A stretch of DNA of 14,298 nucleotides from an uncultured Mycoplasmatota bacterium (GTDB lineage Bacteria > Bacillota_I > Bacilli_A > RF39 > UBA660): positions 1 to 14,298 of the forward strand of contig USFF01000023.1 of the NCBI GenBank assembly GCA_900553835.1, written 5' to 3'. The notes below the pieces were generated by a model that saw only the letters and a list, made by a program, of their open reading frames with translations, was not told the DNA's origin and searched no databases. The position numbers were made by a program, and so were the translations under genes. This document shows positions 13,381 through 14,298 of the stretch, one piece after another (position 1 is the first letter of the stretch; each line of letters starts with the position of its first letter).

Positions 13381-13389
13381 AGTATATCA
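13381..13389 (-). promoter_or_regulatory. Extended -10 promoter for lepA
   Basis: TGATATACT on the minus strand combines a TGN extension with a good -10 (TATACT, 13381-13386). The -35 region is weak (TTTTAT-like). It gives a very short leader before the lepA ATG. Confidence 0.5.
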
Positions 13390-13432
13390 TATTTTTATTA
13401 ATTATAAAAGAATTTAACTTTTATTTAATATT

Positions 13433-13465
13433 AAAACTGATAAAATGAAACATTTTATCAGTTTT
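13433..13465 (-). terminator. Strong terminator after the surface-protein gene
   Basis: AAAACTGATAAAATG and its exact reverse complement form a 15-bp perfect stem with a 3-base loop, starting 5 bp past the stop at 13470. Both strands end in TTTT. The minus-strand tail (TTTTAATATT) serves the gene at 13470. It also isolates lepA from upstream transcription. Confidence 0.82.
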
Positions 13466-13469
13466 AGGT

Positions 13470-14298
13470 TTAATTATAAATTATTTCGTAAGAATTTTCA
13501 GAACTTCCATCTCCTGAAGACCATTGAGCATCTGCCTTGATACTAATTACAGGACGCACACCGCGCGAAGAGTTGACATAGCTGTAGTCGAGGTTGCCAG
13601 GGCCGACAGAACCGCGCACGAACCACACGCGAGCACTGTTGCCACGCCAGTCGTAAGGCGAAAGCAACCACCAGTAAGTACTTCCTGTTATACTTCCTCC
13701 TGTACTATTTAAATAATACCATGCATATGGACTTGTTAAATTATTATATCTATATCCGCCTGCATATGCAACTTCATCTGCTGTCATTAATCCTATTGGA
13801 TATGTTAACTTAGCCTCATTGTTACTTCCTGAAAATGCATCTTTACTATTTGTACAATTATATGTTGGTGTCATTGTACTTGGATTTAATCTTGAGTATG
13901 CTGCATAGTAGAATTGTGAACCAGTTGCACTATATGTTCCACTTCCTACCTCTCTATCATTACAATATACTGCTTCTGTACTTATGTATTTTGTGTAACT
14001 ACTTAGGTTATTACTATACCATGTATCAATTACTCCTTTTATCGTACTATTGTTTTCATTTGTTCTATTTGAAGCTAAGCTTCCTGTTGTTCCATACATA
14101 TATCCTACATACATTGAATCATCTCGAGAACTATTAAATGCACTTTCCCCTATATATCCTTCAGTTGTATCAGGACTTGTCCCTGCATATAGAAGTCTTA
14201 CACTTCCATCATGATTAGTTCTTATTATTCTCCAGTAGAAACCTCCAAACTTTACCCAGTTATTCTTTGCATCTCCTGCAAAATAATATACATCTTTT
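13470..14298 (-). CDS. C-terminal part of a surface-type protein with a C-type-lectin/FGE-like, DGR-target-like domain
   Basis: The frame stays open to the right edge, so only the last 275 residues are visible. An ATG near 14114 lies mid-domain and is not the start. The sequence is rich in Ser, Asn, Tyr and Trp: FGGFYWRIIRTNHDGSVRLLYAG, then TYPIGLMTADEVAYAGG, YWWLLSP, SARVWFVRGSVGP, SSRGVRPVISI and an SSGDGSSENSYEI tail. This pattern matches secreted Firmicutes proteins of the formylglycine-enzyme/C-type-lectin fold (DUF6273-like), which include targets of diversity-generating retroelements. The segment at 13548-13670 is about 60 percent GC by hand count and uses CGN for all five arginines, unlike the AGA-rich, AT-rich remainder. 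Location is probably extracellular. The N-terminal anchor is not visible. Role inferred: variable ligand-binding or adhesion. Confidence 0.75.
   Translation of the reverse strand, partial: KDVYYFAGDAKNNWVKFGGFYWRIIRTNHDGSVRLLYAGTSPDTTEGYIGESAFNSSRDDSMYVGYMYGTTGSLASNRTNENNSTIKGVIDTWYSNNLSSYTKYISTEAVYCNDREVGSGTYSATGSQFYYAAYSRLNPSTMTPTYNCTNSKDAFSGSNNEAKLTYPIGLMTADEVAYAGGYRYNNLTSPYAWYYLNSTGGSITGSTYWWLLSPYDWRGNSARVWFVRGSVGPGNLDYSYVNSSRGVRPVISIKADAQWSSGDGSSENSYEIIYN
13548..13670 (-). other. GC-rich variable-region-like segment
   Basis: Forty-one codons from YWWLLSP to VRPV have a base composition and codon use foreign to the window, with frequent GGC, CGC, GTG, TCG and AAC. They end at the conserved GVRPVI motif, where variable regions of lectin-fold DGR targets usually end. 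AAC codons, the typical mutable codons of a template repeat, remain at three positions. No reverse transcriptase or second copy lies in the window, so DGR membership is inferred. Confidence 0.5.

Noticed and set aside
13524..13712. Plus-strand ORF in the GC-rich segment
   Set aside because: It is the complement of the well-supported lectin-fold coding region and shows no family features.
13835..14137. Plus-strand ORF opposite the surface-protein gene
   Set aside because: A Leu/Tyr-rich shadow of a Ser/Tyr/Asn-rich coding sequence, with no start signals.

Overview
The window is AT-rich DNA from a low-GC Firmicute. Ribosome-binding sites are strong (AGGAGG/GGAGG types), Trp is read from TGG, Arg is mostly AGA, and the gene families are Bacilli/Clostridia-like (rpsO-pnp, a MurT/GatD pair, lepA, trmL). 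The style fits an uncultured gut-type Bacilli or 'Tenericutes-like' lineage, but the sequence does not fix the taxon. TGA appears to act as a stop, so the standard bacterial code is the simplest reading.

Layout, left to right. Positions 1-850: start of rplA and complete rplK on the minus strand. They sit behind a strong promoter and a leader hairpin that looks like the L1-binding helix of 23S rRNA. Positions 858-3926: a minus-strand group of a LysR-type regulator, a MazG-like nucleotide pyrophosphohydrolase and a 495-residue fusion of an RlmN/Cfr-like radical-SAM domain to a dCMP deaminase. Positions 3990-4743: a decayed dinD gene with a frameshift and no N-terminus. Positions 4759-8434: the operon rpsO-pnp-trmL-small lipoprotein (minus), with promoter, intercistronic hairpin and terminator. 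Positions 8461-8611: a compact stand-alone transcription unit of about 116 nt with its own promoter and terminator and no ORF, a candidate new small RNA. Positions 8626-8829: a 67-residue hypothetical protein. Positions 8977-11020: murT-gatD on the plus strand, in which GatD lacks both catalytic residues. Positions 11014-11042: a shared bidirectional terminator. Positions 11042-13389: lepA and a downstream membrane protein (minus). Positions 13433-14298: the 3' end of a large surface-type gene, with a GC-rich, codon-shifted C-terminal segment that resembles the variable region of a diversity-generating retroelement (DGR) target.

How the genes fit together. Most of the window is translation and RNA housekeeping (L1, L11, S15, PNPase, TrmL, EF4). 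The unusual material lies between these blocks. MazG plus dCMP deaminase suggests a dCTP-to-dCMP-to-dUMP route, here tied to an RNA-methylase-like radical-SAM domain. The MurT/GatD pair would normally amidate lipid II, but it looks rebuilt for ammonia use or another task. The last gene may be hypervariable.

The best candidates for undescribed biology are the radical-SAM/dCMP deaminase fusion, the twin-motif small RNA, the catalytically dead GatD and the DGR-like gene. All identifications come from reading translated sequence and motifs by eye; no database search was run.
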